A stretch of DNA of 64,000 nucleotides from Ovis canadensis (taxonomy: Eukaryota > Chordata > Mammalia > Artiodactyla > Bovidae): positions 49,743,001 through 49,807,000 of the forward strand of contig NC_091260.1 of the NCBI RefSeq assembly GCF_042477335.2, written 5' to 3'. Made by a program: the position numbers and the translations under genes. Below, piece after piece: positions 22,070 to 34,389 of the stretch (position 1 is the stretch's first letter; every line of letters begins with the position of its first letter). Under the pieces are notes generated by a model. The model did no database searches and was not told the origin of the DNA. It saw only the letters and a list, made by a program, of their open reading frames with translations.

Positions 22070-22334
22070 TTAGAGATGCAAATATGGTAGTAAAACTAGA
22101 GTGAAAAGCAAGCAAATACACAAGATTCAGACTGGTGACTGGGAGACAGGGAGATTGAATAGGAGCAGGGCACATATGAGAGATTCAACAGTATTGGAAA
22201 TATCCTCTTTCTTTCTGTATATATAAATATAAAAGCATTTTTAAACTTTATTATTAATACTCAGGACATTAGGAATTTCCAGATTTTTTTTTAGTAGCAT
22301 ATGTAGAACCAGTTTTGGTAACAAATACAGTAGT

Positions 22335-22443
22335 AAAAAACTATGGAACGATTTATGAATTTGCATATCATCTTTGTGCAGGGGCCATGCTAATCTTTTC
22401 TGTATTGTTTCAATTTTGGTATATATGCTGCTGAAGTGAGCAC
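22335..22443 (-). pseudogene. U6 snRNA pseudogene
   Basis: The minus strand follows U6 snRNA along its full length from the gtgctc 5' end at 22443 to the terminal T-run at 22335-22340, including an intact agattagcatggcccctgc block (22384-22402). About a dozen differences are nearly all C-to-T or G-to-A transitions, including at the ACAGAGA region, which reads acagaaa. No TATA-like box is seen at about -25, so a functional polymerase III promoter is unlikely. This looks like a full-length retroposed copy that has decayed. Confidence 0.93.
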
Positions 22444-22449
22444 AAATAT

Positions 22450-24015
22450 TCTCATTCTTAAGCAGGGTTGGGGAGAGATCCAAGATGTGCATATTTTTAT
22501 TATTAAACTGTATGTAGATATTATACAAACTTCTTCACATGTACCATGAATTTTAAAAATAAAGATATAGGTGCAACAAAATAGAGAATCAATATCACAT
22601 GAAAGGACTTAAGCAGCAGAATTTCCATCCAGCATAGTGAACTCCTTGTCCTTTCAATGTCTCCCGAATCAGGTCTGCAAGAAACCTCAGCTACCCAGGT
22701 TTCATCTTTGCTCCTTGGAATATAACAAGAAAAAAAATATGTTTATTGACTAGCTATCCCATAACTTTACAATACCAGCACCACAGTTACATCTTCAGGC
22801 CAGAAGTTCTGTATCTTAGCTTTGTGAGTTGTCAGATCAGCATTCAGTATGACATGGTGCAATGAACAGAGTATTGGACTGAGTATGAGAGACCAGTTGA
22901 CCCTGGGGTCTGCTGAATCCCTCCCCAGCCTGGATAACTTTGACAAAATCAGTTCACCTCTCTACCAGGATGCTTCAGAAGAGCCGCTGGGGATAGCCAG
23001 AGCTGTTCCATTTATAAATGACTTTATGTTGGATTTCTTGGTTTGATCTCTTTGGAAGAAAAGGTTGTACTGCTTTAAAAAGAGAAAAAGTTCAAAAACC
23101 TCTAGACCAAATGATCCCTAAGTATTTTCTTGCTTTAACATTTTAGAACTCTGTGCTTTGTGAAAATTGTGTTGTGGACCTGGCATATTGTTAGAAGGAT
23201 TGATCAAAAGGGTACTTACAACTAGATCACAAAGTTGGCCTCTTCTGGAGAAAGTCTATATATTTTTTTTGCCAAGAGTAATGGAATATTCCAGAAGTTC
23301 TTTAGCAAGGTAACTCAGGCTTCCCTTCCTTGTTCCCCCCTCAGAGCCCATCTGACCCTTATTCTGTCTGGGGCTCTGACAGCAAATCTAGCTGACTCAT
23401 TGAATCACTATTAGAGAGGGATCCAGGGAGAGGGGCTGGAGATGAGGGGAATTTTCTGCAAGAGGCAGAATTGCATAGGAACTTTCGGACAAGCTCCTGG
23501 GGACCCACAGCTGCCTTGTTTGTGCTTGTCCATCCTTCTCATGTCTTTAGCCCTCAGGCCCATCAGCCGTGCTGTCCTCAGGGTCTTCTTCTGTCCTCCA
23601 CCCATTCTTCATGGCATTTTCTTATACTCTTCTTGGTCAAGCATGTGTCCAATAGAACACTGGGTTCTGGATCAAACATTGCCACCTAAAACCCAGTCTT
23701 CCAGACTTGATGGATTTCAGGCACCTACTAGAGCTGCCTGCCTGGCACAACACCTTCTTTCCATCTCTGTACAAAGTCAACTTTGCCTGTGGCCACTGGG
23801 CTGGTAATACTCACCAGCGCCTGCCAGGACAGCATGGGGGATCTGTCCTCTGGCCAAGATCTCAATGTTATTGTCTTAATAACGGATTAGCCATTGAATT
23901 GTCACCCCACTTTGGGGTGAATCCCACTTCCAGCTTTACTCTCTGCTTCAACTTACTCTAATTTTCAAATAAAACACACCAGTTGCTGTTCTACACAATA
24001 ACAAAAGGAAATAAT
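22450..24015. other. Unassigned sequence
   Basis: Contains a possible very diverged MIR at 22845-22970 (gagtattggactgagtatga, then tttgacaaaatcagttcacc). The rest, including the frames at 23442-23961, has no recognisable domain or repeat. Confidence 0.3.
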
Positions 24016-24230
24016 GGGACTTCCTTGGTGGTCCAGTGATTAAGAATCTGCCTTCCAGTGCAGGGGACGTGAATTCAATCCTTGGTTGGAAAACTAAGAT
24101 CCCACATGCCACAGGGCAACTGGGCCTCTGCACCACAACTAGAGAGAAGACCATGCACCTTGAGAAGCCCATGTGCCAGAACAAAAGAACCCACATGCCA
24201 CAGCAAGACCCAGTGTGTCTGAGTATTTTT
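24016..24230 (+). mobile_element. CHR-2 type tRNA SINE
   Basis: Head starts 'gggacttccttggtggtcc', B-box-like gtgaattcaatcc at 24069-24081, body ends with 'gcaagacccagtgtgtctg'. Confidence 0.85.
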
Positions 24231-25188
24231 TAAAGTTATTCGTCCTTATTTTTTTTAAAAGCAGTAATTTAAAAAATATGAGCCTTGATAGTCTGTAAGT
24301 TCATCAAACTAATCATATTAATAGAAACCAGATTCAGTATCACAAAGATTTCTTCTAAGCACAATTCTCATGTGTAATCATGATGCGTGCTCTGGAGAAA
24401 TAAAGGCTGTCTCTCCTTCTTTTCTCTCCCCCAACTTACTTGACTCCAGAGTTGCTGAACTCCCAAGAGAACCACACAGCTACACCGTGTCAATTTCTAC
24501 ACATTCACACTTCGAGTTTTAAATGGGAACATTCCAAATGTTGCCAGTAAAAATAATTAATATTCTCCTTGGAAGAGAAAGTCAACATAGAAAGATGCCT
24601 TAGCCAAAGCAGAAATCAGCTGTATTCTCAAGTCACAAAAATGATTTTGCTCAGTCTGCTCCTGTTGCGAAAAAAAAAAAAAAAAAAAACCCACAGTGGC
24701 TTCCCCCCACCTATGGTCTGGAAAGTAATACTTTATATAGGTTTTTATAAACACGCTGAATAGAGGAAGCTAAAAGCGATCCTCTCTCTCTTGAAAGGAA
24801 ATTACACGCAGGCCCCAAACTCCAGCACACATGAATTCCAGGTCCATGAATTCACGATAATCCATCCCATTCTCAGTGGTTAGGTCTGGTGGTCCACAGG
24901 CATATGCTCCAATCTGAAGGAAATGGCACTATCTCATTAGTAAGCTAGGACTATACAAAGCAGAATCCTATCCATTTATCATACTGCCATTTTGTTTAAA
25001 GAAATGGAAAAAGCAACATTTGATGGTTCTCATTTTTAGGTATCCTTACCCCATTCTCCTTTACCTAGCATTCCACACTCTGTACCAGCAGTCTTTGGCT
25101 GGCCAACTCAGCCTCAGCTCCCACTGCTCCATTAGCCTCTGCCAGAATCAAGCTATTTTAACCTCTATCCCTCAGCCCACATTGTGCT
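24231..25188. other. Unassigned sequence with poly(A)
   Basis: A run of 20 A at 24670-24689 is not preceded by an AATAAA and its origin is unclear. No gene or family recognised. Confidence 0.3.
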
Positions 25189-25451
25189 TTGCTGCTGCTG
25201 CTGCTAAGTCGCTTCAGTCGTGTCCAACTCTGCGTGACCCCATAGACGGCAGCCCACCAGGCTCCCTCGTCCCTGAGATTCTCCAGGCAAGAACACTGGA
25301 GTGGGTTGCCATTTCCTTCTCCAATGCATGAAAATGAAAAGTGAAAGTGAGGTCGCTCAGTCATGTCCAGCTCCTCGAGACCCCATGGACTGTAGCCCAC
25401 CAGGCTTCTCCGTCCACGGGATTCTCCAGGCAAGAGTACTGGAGTGGGACT
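25189..25451 (-). mobile_element. BOV-A2 SINE, minus orientation
   Basis: Dimer with the aaaatgaaaagtgaaagtga linker near 25331-25350; its 3' end on the minus strand is (cag)5 at 25190-25205. The 5' end stops a few bases into monomer 1. Confidence 0.92.
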
Positions 25452-26261
25452 AGACACCCAGAATCTAGCCTGAGGTGGCCCTGCACAACTGGAGATTCAC
25501 CATTCCAGCTATGTCATGCTTGATCCTGAGGATTCTGGGAAACCCTTGATTTGGGGATTACTTTGCCCACAGAAACACAAAGAGGAGAAAAGAAGAACCA
25601 GCCCTCCCATCTCCAGTACCCTCAAAATGCTAGGCCAGATCAATCCTGATTGCAGATATTCAAGGAGTGGTTTACTCTCAGACATCCATTTCACTGAATG
25701 GCTTTCATATTTGTGGCTTCATATACCAAATGAATAAATGAACAGCCTATATCCACTTAGTAGGCAGACAACAGTAAATGGTATCTGTTGTTATTAGCTA
25801 ATTTCCTCTTTGCTATTTTCATAAAAAGTAGGGTTTATCTAAAGAATTTCTTTGGACTCTGATGAAATCCTAAAGACTCAAATTCTTCAATATCCAGCAA
25901 GGATATATAAATATATCATATAGATAGATATTAATACATCTACCACTGCATATTATCAATACAAAGTTGCCATTTCCTTTCTTTGGAAGAACTGTTTTTC
26001 CTCCTCATTTTTTCATCTCAGAATATTTTTCTTCCTAATGAAATATTAATTAATCCTAGGAGATGGCTGCCATTGACTTGTTTTTAGTGACATCAGTTGA
26101 CAAAAGAAGATGACAATCCCGTTGGTCCTCAAGATTATTAAAAAGTTGCTCCCACCTGTGAAATTCAAAGTCTAGGAACTGCCAGCTAGAGAAGGCAGAC
26201 CTTGCTAATGGCAGCTGTACATGATGTCTCTTGTCCTTTGTTCTCATTTGCATCCTTTTAA
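25452..26261. other. Unassigned sequence
   Basis: No gene or repeat recognised. A tata/tagata-rich tract lies at 25903-25945. Confidence 0.3.
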
Positions 26262-26396
26262 AAAAGCATCAGTGGGGGTCTGACACTGTACCAGGGGTTA
26301 GGATTACAGGCATGGAATATGGACAGTCCCTGGGAAGCCTATGATCTGGGGAAAAGGCAGGCAGACAAACAGTTATCCTATTTTAAAAAGCCATTG
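26262..26396 (-). mobile_element. L2 3' end fragment, minus orientation
   Basis: 'gacactgtaccaggggttag', 'gacagtccctgggaagccta' resemble the L2 terminus read in reverse. Confidence 0.45.
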
Positions 26397-26398
26397 TT

Positions 26399-26705
26399 GG
26401 GACTTCCCTCATGGTCTAATGGTTAAGAATTTGCTTTCCAATGCAGGTGACACAGATTCCATCCTTGGTCAGGGAACCAAGATTCCACATGCCACAGGGC
26501 AACTAAGCCTGCACACAGCAACTGCTGAGCCTGTGTGCTCTTGAGCCCATGCTCCACAACAAGGGAAGCGCACACACAGCAAAGGGAAGCCTTGCGCCAC
26601 GACTAGAGATAGCTCACATAATTGCAAGGAAAGATCCTGTGTGCTGCAACTAAGACCCGATGCAGCCAAAAATAAATTCAATAAATAAATATATTTTTAA
26701 AAACT
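26399..26705 (+). mobile_element. CHR-2 type tRNA SINE with 14-bp TSD
   Basis: Full-length CHR-2 (about 307 bp) with head 'gggacttccctcatggtct', several body units, 'gacccgatgcagccaaaaat' and a taaataaa-type tail. Exact TSD aaaaagccattgtt at 26385-26398 and 26706-26719. Confidence 0.96.
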
Positions 26706-26719
26706 AAAAAGCCATTGTT

Positions 26720-28604
26720 TCCATTTTCCCATCATGGTAAGTTCTAGAAAAAGAACATCTAGTTCTGCAGAACTTAACCTCCCATCCTTTTGAAAGATTC
26801 TGTCTATATTAAAGCATTTGTACTTTTTTTTTTTTCCCAGGAGTCTAAAAATAACCAGAAGTGGCCTGGTCCTCTCTCAGCCTCTGCTACACTGTCTATT
26901 GGTGCCCAGGAAACACATGCCCCGGGCTCGCTTTGACCTTTTGCTGGCATCCTTCAGCCCTAGTTCTCATACTACAGACTGGAACATGACATTCTTAGTA
27001 TCCTACCAGTCCCCCAGCACATGTTCATTTTCATGGTACTGTTGCTCCTGAGTTATTTCTCTTGTTATAAAACACAACACCTTTCCTGAAGGAGATTCCA
27101 ATTAAGATACAGAGGAAAACAATTAAGGGGTGATTCAGACAAGAAATACATGGTGGATCACACTCATAAATTAAGGTAATCAAAAGGACCATAATATTTA
27201 ATGAAGACAAAAGAGAAAAATGATGAAAGGGCTTCTTGTCTAGAGAGAAGGTAAGAGGTTCCTTCGCTCCAGCTTCTCACTCACACCCTACATCCTGTGA
27301 CTAGTGAGATTTTTTCTGACGCTTCACTTGGCTGCTTTAGGAGTAAGTGAGAAAGGACAGTTAGTGCTGTGACATGTTGTGAGCCAGCTCTCTGAAGAAG
27401 GAAAAGTGTTCTGACTTGTGGTATTGCCAATTTCGAAAGGGACAAATACTCCCACTATGGGCAATTTCAAAGTACCACCAGTTTAGCAACCGGCTCCGAA
27501 AATCCGTGATTATTTTACTACCTGTTTTCATGACTCCGTGTGAACTAGCTCCTGCACACCACTGGATGAGTGGAATCTGAGAAGTGACTGTTCCAATCCT
27601 AGGTCCCCATCAGTTGATACGGAACAAGGCTTTTTAAAGCTACTGATTTAATATAAAAATTTTAAATAAATGGGGCCAACTCCTTGAGTTAGGTAGGAGC
27701 AAGCCAGCACCTCAGAAAGGATCTATTTATTCATTGTTGTTATTAATCTGAAAATGGGACCAAACTACATTGGGCCTAGAGTCCAGGAAAGGCTGACGGT
27801 TCAAGGAGGAAATGTCTGAGCCCAGGCAAGCATGGTCCAGACGTCAGGAGACAGAGAAGTTTTGATTACAAGTAAGCTGAGGGCACAGATGGGAATGAAG
27901 CGGGGTTAGGGGCAGGGGCAGGGACCTGGGGGCAGAGGTGAAAGGAAGACGACACAGAAGGGTTTCTGAAAAGAGAAGCCAGGTACAAAACAGGCCCATT
28001 TCACAACCTTACCTTCAACTGCTGTGTGTTTGCAGAGCTGAGTTCCCTGAAAAGTTCCACTCGGTTTCCAAGGAAAAGAGCCATGAAGAGAGGGTTTTCT
28101 GTCCTGGGGGCCTGTCCCCCCAGGAACCTGATTGCAAGAATGAGAACTCGGGCTGATGGCTCCTTTCTACACATATGGAACAGCTTTGGGATGGGAAAAG
28201 ATTTTTTAAAAGACTGAAAAAAATCCCTGAAGAACAACTTTGGCTCTTGGTTAACGGGACTGATGCATGACTTGACAGGAATGAGAACTGTGGCAAAATG
28301 AAGCTTTTGAAATGCTGAGTTGCTCTGGTTTTGGATCAGGGCCTTATCATTCGGTAGCCAGAGAATGGGTCTCCTTGGGCCTGTTAAAGTTATTGATTTG
28401 GTTTTAATATAAAACTTTTAAAGAAAGATTTTTGATTCAATGGAATGAATGGATATCTATGTAGGTAGATAGATGCATGAAGAATGATATAGAAATATAT
28501 AGTCATGAAATAAATATAAATAAATACATAAGTAAATTTTCTATAAGAGTTTTATATGAAGGAATATATATTGGCTCACACGATGGTGAGGGTTGGCAAA
28601 TCTT
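26720..28604. other. Unassigned sequence
   Basis: Nearly 1.9 kb with no recognised gene or repeat. Several overlapping open frames on both strands at 27938-28296 show no known domain, and there is no coding-like bias that I can see. Confidence 0.3.
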
Positions 28605-28890
28605 AAACTTGTCAGGCCAGCCAGCAAGCTGGAAATTCAGCAGGAGTTAACTTTGCAATCTTGAGACAGAATTTCTTCTTCCCTGGAAAACCTGTTCCTA
28701 CTCTAAAGGCCTTCAACTGAGTCCCACTCATGTTTTCAGGAGTAACCTTTACTTAAAGTGAGGAAATCAGGATTAAAGATTACTGATTGCAGCTGTCAAT
28801 CATATCTATAAAATATCTTAAGAGCAACATCTAGATTAGTGTTTGATCAAATAACTGGGTACCATAGTCACTTCACACAAGAAGTTAACC
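28605..28890 (-). mobile_element. Ancient LTR-like repeat, minus orientation
   Basis: Reverse complement of the family at 8763-9205. Shared segments include 'aaaggccttcaactg', 'caacatctagattagtgttt' and 'gatcaaataactgggtacca'. Confidence 0.5.
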
Positions 28891-29309
28891 ATGACAGGTG
28901 GGACCCTAGCTCACGGTCTCTGGCCCCAGGCTGGAATTTCTTCTCCAGTGCTACTCAAGTACTCTGGAATCCCACCCCTAGCGTCCACAGTAACATTAAT
29001 GTGGTAGTTAACCACTGGGGCCCACATCAGGTCTGTTCTTTGTGGTTCCCAGAAGTGCCTATGACCCTCTGTTCCGCTTCTCTCTGATATATTCTGTTGG
29101 GAAAGATCACTCTAGCCTCTTTTGAGGCTCAGCCTCTTTCATCTTTGGTTCTAAATTAATATCTGGGTCCACGGGGCCAAATACCATTACCCAGAACATC
29201 TGTCTGCATCATGTCAGCCCCTGCAAGGACCATGAGTCTACTCTGCTTCCTCCTTCAAAGGAAGAGTGTCCATTACAGGTCAGTCATGGGCTCTGGTCTG
29301 TGTCATCCT
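28891..29309. other. Unassigned sequence
   Basis: No gene or recognised repeat. Confidence 0.3.
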
Positions 29310-29475
29310 TGCTCTGGGCTCAGGATGGTTCCGCCACTCTTTGGACCCTTGCCAGTCACTGGGGCAGAAGGAACATGGGAAACTGAACTAGCTCTTAAAG
29401 CTTCTTCCTAAAAGAGATATACTTTCCTTCCAGGAAAATGCCACCCCACCATGTGCCTGGAAGGAGATATGAAAA
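29310..29475 (+). repeat. Ancient interspersed repeat, family unassigned
   Basis: Shares the order 'gaactagctcttaaagcttc' then a 'ccatgtgcctggaaggag' block with the repeat at 39790-40200. Same family, same orientation; name not known to me. Confidence 0.35.
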
Positions 29476-29879
29476 TGTGTGGTAATCTGCATTGACTGTT
29501 ACCACCAGACCTCCTGCTCACCCACAGGGCTGAGCCCCAAGCCCAGTGAGTTGCCCGACCTTGTCTGGATCAGATCACCAGCCTCCAGCCCCTTCTCCCC
29601 TCACTCCGCATGGGTCTCCATTGGATGCAGCCAAACCTTCCCTCTACATTCACTTCTCTCTGCTTCTCTGCCTTTCCTACAACTCCCACACTCAGAAATA
29701 ACCTTCTAAACTTGGTACTAGAATTCTATCATGGACACATGCTTTACACAAACAGCATTAATAGACAAAGTTGGCTACAGAGAAAGATTATATCCTTTGG
29801 GTCTCCTGATCCAAAGCCCCGACTCCTCATTGCAAACCACTTAAAACCAGTGGCTACCTGCCCCAATATTTACAGTGTC
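29476..29879. other. Unassigned sequence
   Basis: Frames at 29479-29709 and 29610-30092 overlap; the latter runs into a SINE. No domain recognised. Confidence 0.3.
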
Positions 29880-29893
29880 CATGTGCTTCTAAA

Positions 29894-30100
29894 AGGGCTT
29901 CCAGGTGGCCCTAGTGGTAAAGAATCTGCCCGCCAATGCAGGAGAAGTAGCAGACAAGGGTTCCCTTGGGAAGATCCCCCGGAGGAAGACATGGCAGCCC
30001 ACTCCAGTACTCTTGCCTGGAGAATCCCATGGACAGAGGAGCCTGGCGGGCTACCTGAGATCGCAGAGTCATTCAGAACTGAAGCAACTTAGCACACAAG
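29894..30100 (+). mobile_element. Bov-tA SINE with diverged TSD
   Basis: Head 'gggcttccaggtggcccta' through BovA body to 'gaagcaacttagcacac'. Flanks catgtgcttctaaa (29880-29893) and catatacttctgaa (30101-30114) match at 11 of 14 positions, all differences being transitions, so this is an aged TSD. Confidence 0.88.
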
Positions 30101-30330
30101 CATATACTTCTGAACAAAAATACAACTGATGGTGCAAGAGAATTCTTAGAATATGTAAATAAGACAACGTTCTGTAATACAGAAAATCTCAATTTTGTGA
30201 AACAAAATGTTCATGGACATAACTTTTAATGGGTCTAAAAACTACTTCAAAGGGATAGAGGATTATTTCTGGAACACGGAAAAAGTATTGACTGATGTTT
30301 TCAAAGTAGGAATGTGTGTATACTCCTTTT

Positions 30331-30519
30331 TAAGATTGTTTTTTTAATGTGGACCATTTTTAAAGTCTTTATTGAGTTTGTTACAACACTGCTTCTGTTT
30401 TATGTTTTGGTTTTTTGGCCACAAGTCATGTAAGATCTTAGCTCCCTGGATAGGCATTGAACCCTCACTCCCTGCATTGGAAGGTGAAGTCTTAACCACT
30501 AGACTACCAGGGAAGTCCC
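30331..30519 (-). mobile_element. CHR-type tRNA SINE with 'tggtccacat' tail
   Basis: On the minus strand: head at 30519-30440 (gggacttccctggtagtcta), then a body ending 'gactttaaaaatggtccac'. Same type as 50105-50295. TSDs tgtatactcctttt (30317-30330) and tgtatattcttttt (30520-30533) match at 12 of 14. Confidence 0.85.
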
Positions 30520-30574
30520 TGTATATTCTTTTTTTTTCTTTTTGCAAATGCTTATCAGAATTTTATTCTTGTTT

Positions 30575-31512
30575 TTATTTTTTTTAATTTTATTGAAGTT
30601 TAGTTGATTTACAGTGTTGTCTTAATTTCTTCTGTATAGCTAAGTTACTCAGTCATACATGTTTATATATTCCAGAAAATCCTGGAAAATCCTGGAAGAC
30701 TATATATACATATATATATGTAGTCTTTTTAATAGCCTTTTCCATTATGGTTTGTCATAAAATACTGAACTTAGTTCCCTGTGCTATACAGTATGGCCTT
30801 GTTGTTGTTTTTCTATCCTATATGTTATAGTTTGCTTCTGCTAATCCCAAACTTCCTTTCCTTCCCTCCTCTACTCTCTCTCCCTCTTGGCAACCACAAG
30901 TGTGTTGTCAATATCTGTGAGTCTGTTTTTGTTTCATAGATATGTTGATTTGTATAGTATTTTAGATCCCACATGTAACTGATCTCATATGGTATTTGTC
31001 TTTTTCCTTCTGACTTACTTTGCTTAGTATGATAATCTCTAGGTCTATCCAAGTTGCTGCAGATGGCATTATTGCATTCTTTTTGATAGCTGAGTAATAT
31101 TCATTGCATGTGTGCACTACATTTTCTTTATCCATTCATCTGTCAAAGGACATTTAGGTTGTTTCCATGTCTTGGCTAAATGGTGCTGCTTGAACATAGG
31201 GATGCATGTATCTTTTAAAACTTTACTTCTGTCTGGGCATATGCCCAGGAGTGGGATTGCTGAATCATATGGCAACTCTATATTCAGTTTTTTGTGGGAA
31301 ACTCCATACTGTTTTCCATAGTGTCTGCACCAATTTACATTCCCACCAATGGTGTACAGATCTCCGCCCCCTGTCCAGCATTTGTTATTTGTAGACCTTT
31401 TAATGATAGCCATTCTGACTGGTGTGAGGTGGTACCTCACTGTAGTTTTGATTTGCATTTCTCTAATAGTGATGTTGAGCATCTTTTCATATGCCTATTG
31501 GCCATCTATCAG
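30575..31512 (-). mobile_element. L1 3' part, minus orientation (about 0.9 kb)
   Basis: Reverse complement of the L1 3' region: T-rich tail at 30575-30600, L1 terminus, 3' UTR and, at 31120-31480, the end of ORF2-like sequence. Short tandem repetition of aaaatcctgg at 30674-30698 and a tatata tract at 30704-30722 lie within it. Confidence 0.85.
31117..31482 (-). pseudogene. L1 ORF2 C-terminal remnant
   Basis: The minus-strand frame contains the L1 ORF2 C-terminal hallmarks [41 protein letters not shown] and KTWKQPKCP...EWIKKM. It is only about 120 residues, lacks the endonuclease and RT domains and the cysteine-rich region is diverged, so it is not functional. Confidence 0.88.
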
Positions 31513-32511
31513 AATTCTAATGAGAGCTCAAACGGCCAGTGAGCTGACTTTAAGTTTTTCATTCTTTCACTGAACTGGTACTGAACGCTGGGTCAGGTAC
31601 AGACGCAGTCACAGTAGATGAGACTGTATCCATTCCAGGTGGTCACTGAACAGGAGAGGAGACCTCCCCTCCCCAGCTTCTCCCTGGAGCCAGTATGGGC
31701 TGAGGGGAGCAGAGCTATAACTCCCTCCGGTTTTAAAAGGGTGTGCAATCACACTTCTTTTGCTGTAAGTGTAAAAAGAACACTAGGGAGAATGATTAAT
31801 GAACAATTTAGAACTTGGTTAAAAACTTAATTGGATTTGTAAACTAAGAACATCTACATTACTTTGAATGAGACTGAAACATGGTATTTTTTTTAATGTG
31901 AGTATAATTTAAACATCCATATCACAAATCATACTGTGATTTTATTACTCATAGTAAGTCTGGATTGCCTGTCCAGGTACCTGCTAAAAGGCTGGAGAGC
32001 TTTTAAGTTACTCAATGCCTTTGGGATGTGTGGAGGGGAAAGAATCTCTACGCTCTAACTCAAGAATCCTGAGTGCCATCTGTAAACCCTAGATTCTTCC
32101 ATATAATTTCCACTCTAGAAGAAGCAGGCGATTGATAGTTGAATGATTATCAGGAAAACAATGGAAATTGGAGGTTTTCTGATTATGTCAGCAGCTCTGG
32201 TATTAAATTCAAATGTTCATTCTAGTGGTGAAGCTTTCAGCTAGTTTCATCATTATCCTGTGACATTTTTCAGTTACCATTATTATGACTCAAATTTTAA
32301 AAAGTGTAGACATACCATATTCTTACAGGCAACACGAAAACCTTGAACTATAGAGGTAAATACAGTCAGTTAAGCAGCAAGTTCCTGGATTATTAAATTT
32401 ACGTACTTTATCAAAGGGAAACATCAGTGGTATGGGTGCCTGAGGAAACCTGTAGAATGTCAGAATTAAAACCAGAAGTTATGAAGGTATTAGGATGCCA
32501 TCTTCTTCTAA
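31513..32511. other. Unassigned sequence
   Basis: About 1 kb without recognised genes or repeats; locally AT-rich. Confidence 0.3.
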
Positions 32512-32520
32512 TTAACTGTG

Positions 32521-32715
32521 TGTTAGTCCCTCAGTTGTGTCCGACTCTTTGAAACCCCATGGACTGTAGTCTCCCAGGTTCCTCTGTCCATGAGATTCTC
32601 CAGGCAAGAATACTGGAGTGGCTTGCCATTCCCTTCTCCAGGGGATCTTCTTGACCCAGGTTTTCTGCATTACAGATGATTCTCTATCATCTGAGCCTTG
32701 AGGGAAGCCCCATAG
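32521..32715 (-). mobile_element. Bov-tA SINE with 9-bp TSD
   Basis: Complete Bov-tA, but the B-box region is degraded (gacccaggttttctgcatt). TSD ttaactgtg at 32512-32520 and 32716-32724. Confidence 0.93.
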
Positions 32716-32822
32716 TTAACTGTGATCCCAGGCAGTGGGATCCCAGGCTTATCTCAGTGGGCCTGTTTCTTTAATACAAATAGGTAGATTCTACTCTTTG
32801 ATCACTAAGACCACTGTCAGCC

Positions 32823-32957
32823 CTGCTGCTGCTGCTGCTGAGTCACTTCAGTCGTGTCCGACTCTGTGCGACCCCACAGACGGCAGCCCACCAGGCTCCC
32901 CCGTCCCTGGGATTCTCCAGGCAAGAACACTGGAGTGGGTTGCCATTTCCTTCTCCA
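32823..32957 (-). mobile_element. BOV-A2 second monomer only
   Basis: Single BovA monomer, (cag)5 at its 3' end on the minus strand (32823-32840), 5'-truncated at 32957. Confidence 0.88.
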
Positions 32958-33631
32958 TGTATATTCTTTTAACTAGGAAAAAATGCTAAAGGTTTTTCAA
33001 GTCCTTCTGGATGGATATTTGTCATCCTCTCATTACCTTTTAATCTGTGTTATAGCCAAGAATCTTCGCTTACATCTCACTAAACTTGCTTTTACAGTAA
33101 TAAAAATCTGTTTCATTCTCTCTGGGTAACCAAGGGGGAAAAAAGGTGAGGATGGGGTTAAGAGAGGTAAGGTGTCTGCTTAAATGACTGAACAGTCCTA
33201 GAAGATTAGCCAGGATAATTGTCTCAACTCCCCAACTCCTCACTGGACCTCACAGAACCCATCTAAGGAAAGCCTTCAGACACTCAAAGCCATCCTATTT
33301 GAAATTTAACAGTGTCCTCTGGGCAGTTATTGAACCAAATGGTGTATTCTCCACAATCCTGCTCTCACACAGCATCTAAAACAAATAGATGACAAAGTTT
33401 TAGGTTATCAGGATGTCACAACACAGCCAGAGCTGGGCAGTGTCCTTGTGGGGAAGGAAAGAAAAACAGAGACTCCATCCAGGCTCCCTCCTTCCCAAGC
33501 CAAATAGCTCACAAGGGAGCTGCCTCCCCATTCCGGGCCCCTCTTGCCTGGATTAGGTTCAACTGTCCAGCTATGGGCACGCTTCAGTGGGCACAACCTG
33601 ACCACTCCCTGAAAAATATCCGCTGCCCTTC
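32958..33631. other. Unassigned sequence
   Basis: No gene or repeat recognised. Confidence 0.3.
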
Positions 33632-33678
33632 AGGCAGCCCCAAGCAGCTATAAACACACTAGATTCTAGACACAACTA

Positions 33679-34048
33679 GAATTTATGCTTTTGAATTGTG
33701 GTGCTGGAGAAGACTCTTGAGAGTCCCTTGGACTGCAAAGAGCTCAAACCAGTCAATTCTAATGGAAATCAACCCTGAATATGCATTGAAAGGACTGATG
33801 TTGAAGCTGAAGGTCCAATACCTCAGGCACCTGATGCAAAGGGCTGACTCACTGGAAAACACCATGATGCTAGAAAAGATTGAGGGCAAGAGGAGAAGGG
33901 GGTAACAGAGGATGAGATGGTTAAATGGCATCATTGACTCAATGGACATAAATGTGAGCAAACTCCAGGAGATAGTGAAGGACAGGGAAGCCTTGTGTGC
34001 TGCAGCCCATGGGATCACAAAGTCTGACACAACTGAGGAACAACAACA
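33679..34048 (+). mobile_element. BovB 3' end fragment
   Basis: Plus-strand C-terminal BovB coding remnant (frame with LRVPWTAKSSNQSI... and MRWLNGIIDSMD) and 3' end finishing in aacaacaacagg. An in-frame stop at 33903-33905 interrupts it. An imperfect 28-bp direct repeat lies at 33632-33659 and 34049-34076. Confidence 0.9.
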
Positions 34049-34076
34049 GGCAGCCCTAAGTAGCTGTATACACAAT

Positions 34077-34389
34077 ACATCTTCAGAATCCCTGGGTTTG
34101 AGGTTTCACCTTGGATTTTGATGTGTGCCCAAAGTGGAAGTTTAGGGTGGGGGGGTTGGATTTTTTTTCCAGCTAACACCAAAGCCAAAAGAAGGAAGGG
34201 CAGGGGCCATAAGCACCAGCCCAGACAAGAACTTCCTTTCCTCCTTAGGCTGGGCTAAACTCAGAGGTCTAATTACCACCATTCACATCCTGAGCTCCTG
34301 AAAAATTGCAATGCAAACCCAAGCACAGTGCAGATGGAACAAAACCATCTCCTTTGAGAGGAGGTGTGATAAACCCTCGGGGCACAGTC
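34077..34389. other. Unassigned sequence
   Basis: No gene or repeat recognised. G7/T8 runs near 34149-34168. Confidence 0.3.

Noticed and set aside
23442..23961. Overlapping plus-strand frames as possible exons
   Set aside because: No protein similarity or convincing splice sites recognised.
24670..24689. Processed pseudogene ending in poly(A)
   Set aside because: No AATAAA and no recognisable parent transcript upstream; no TSD seen.
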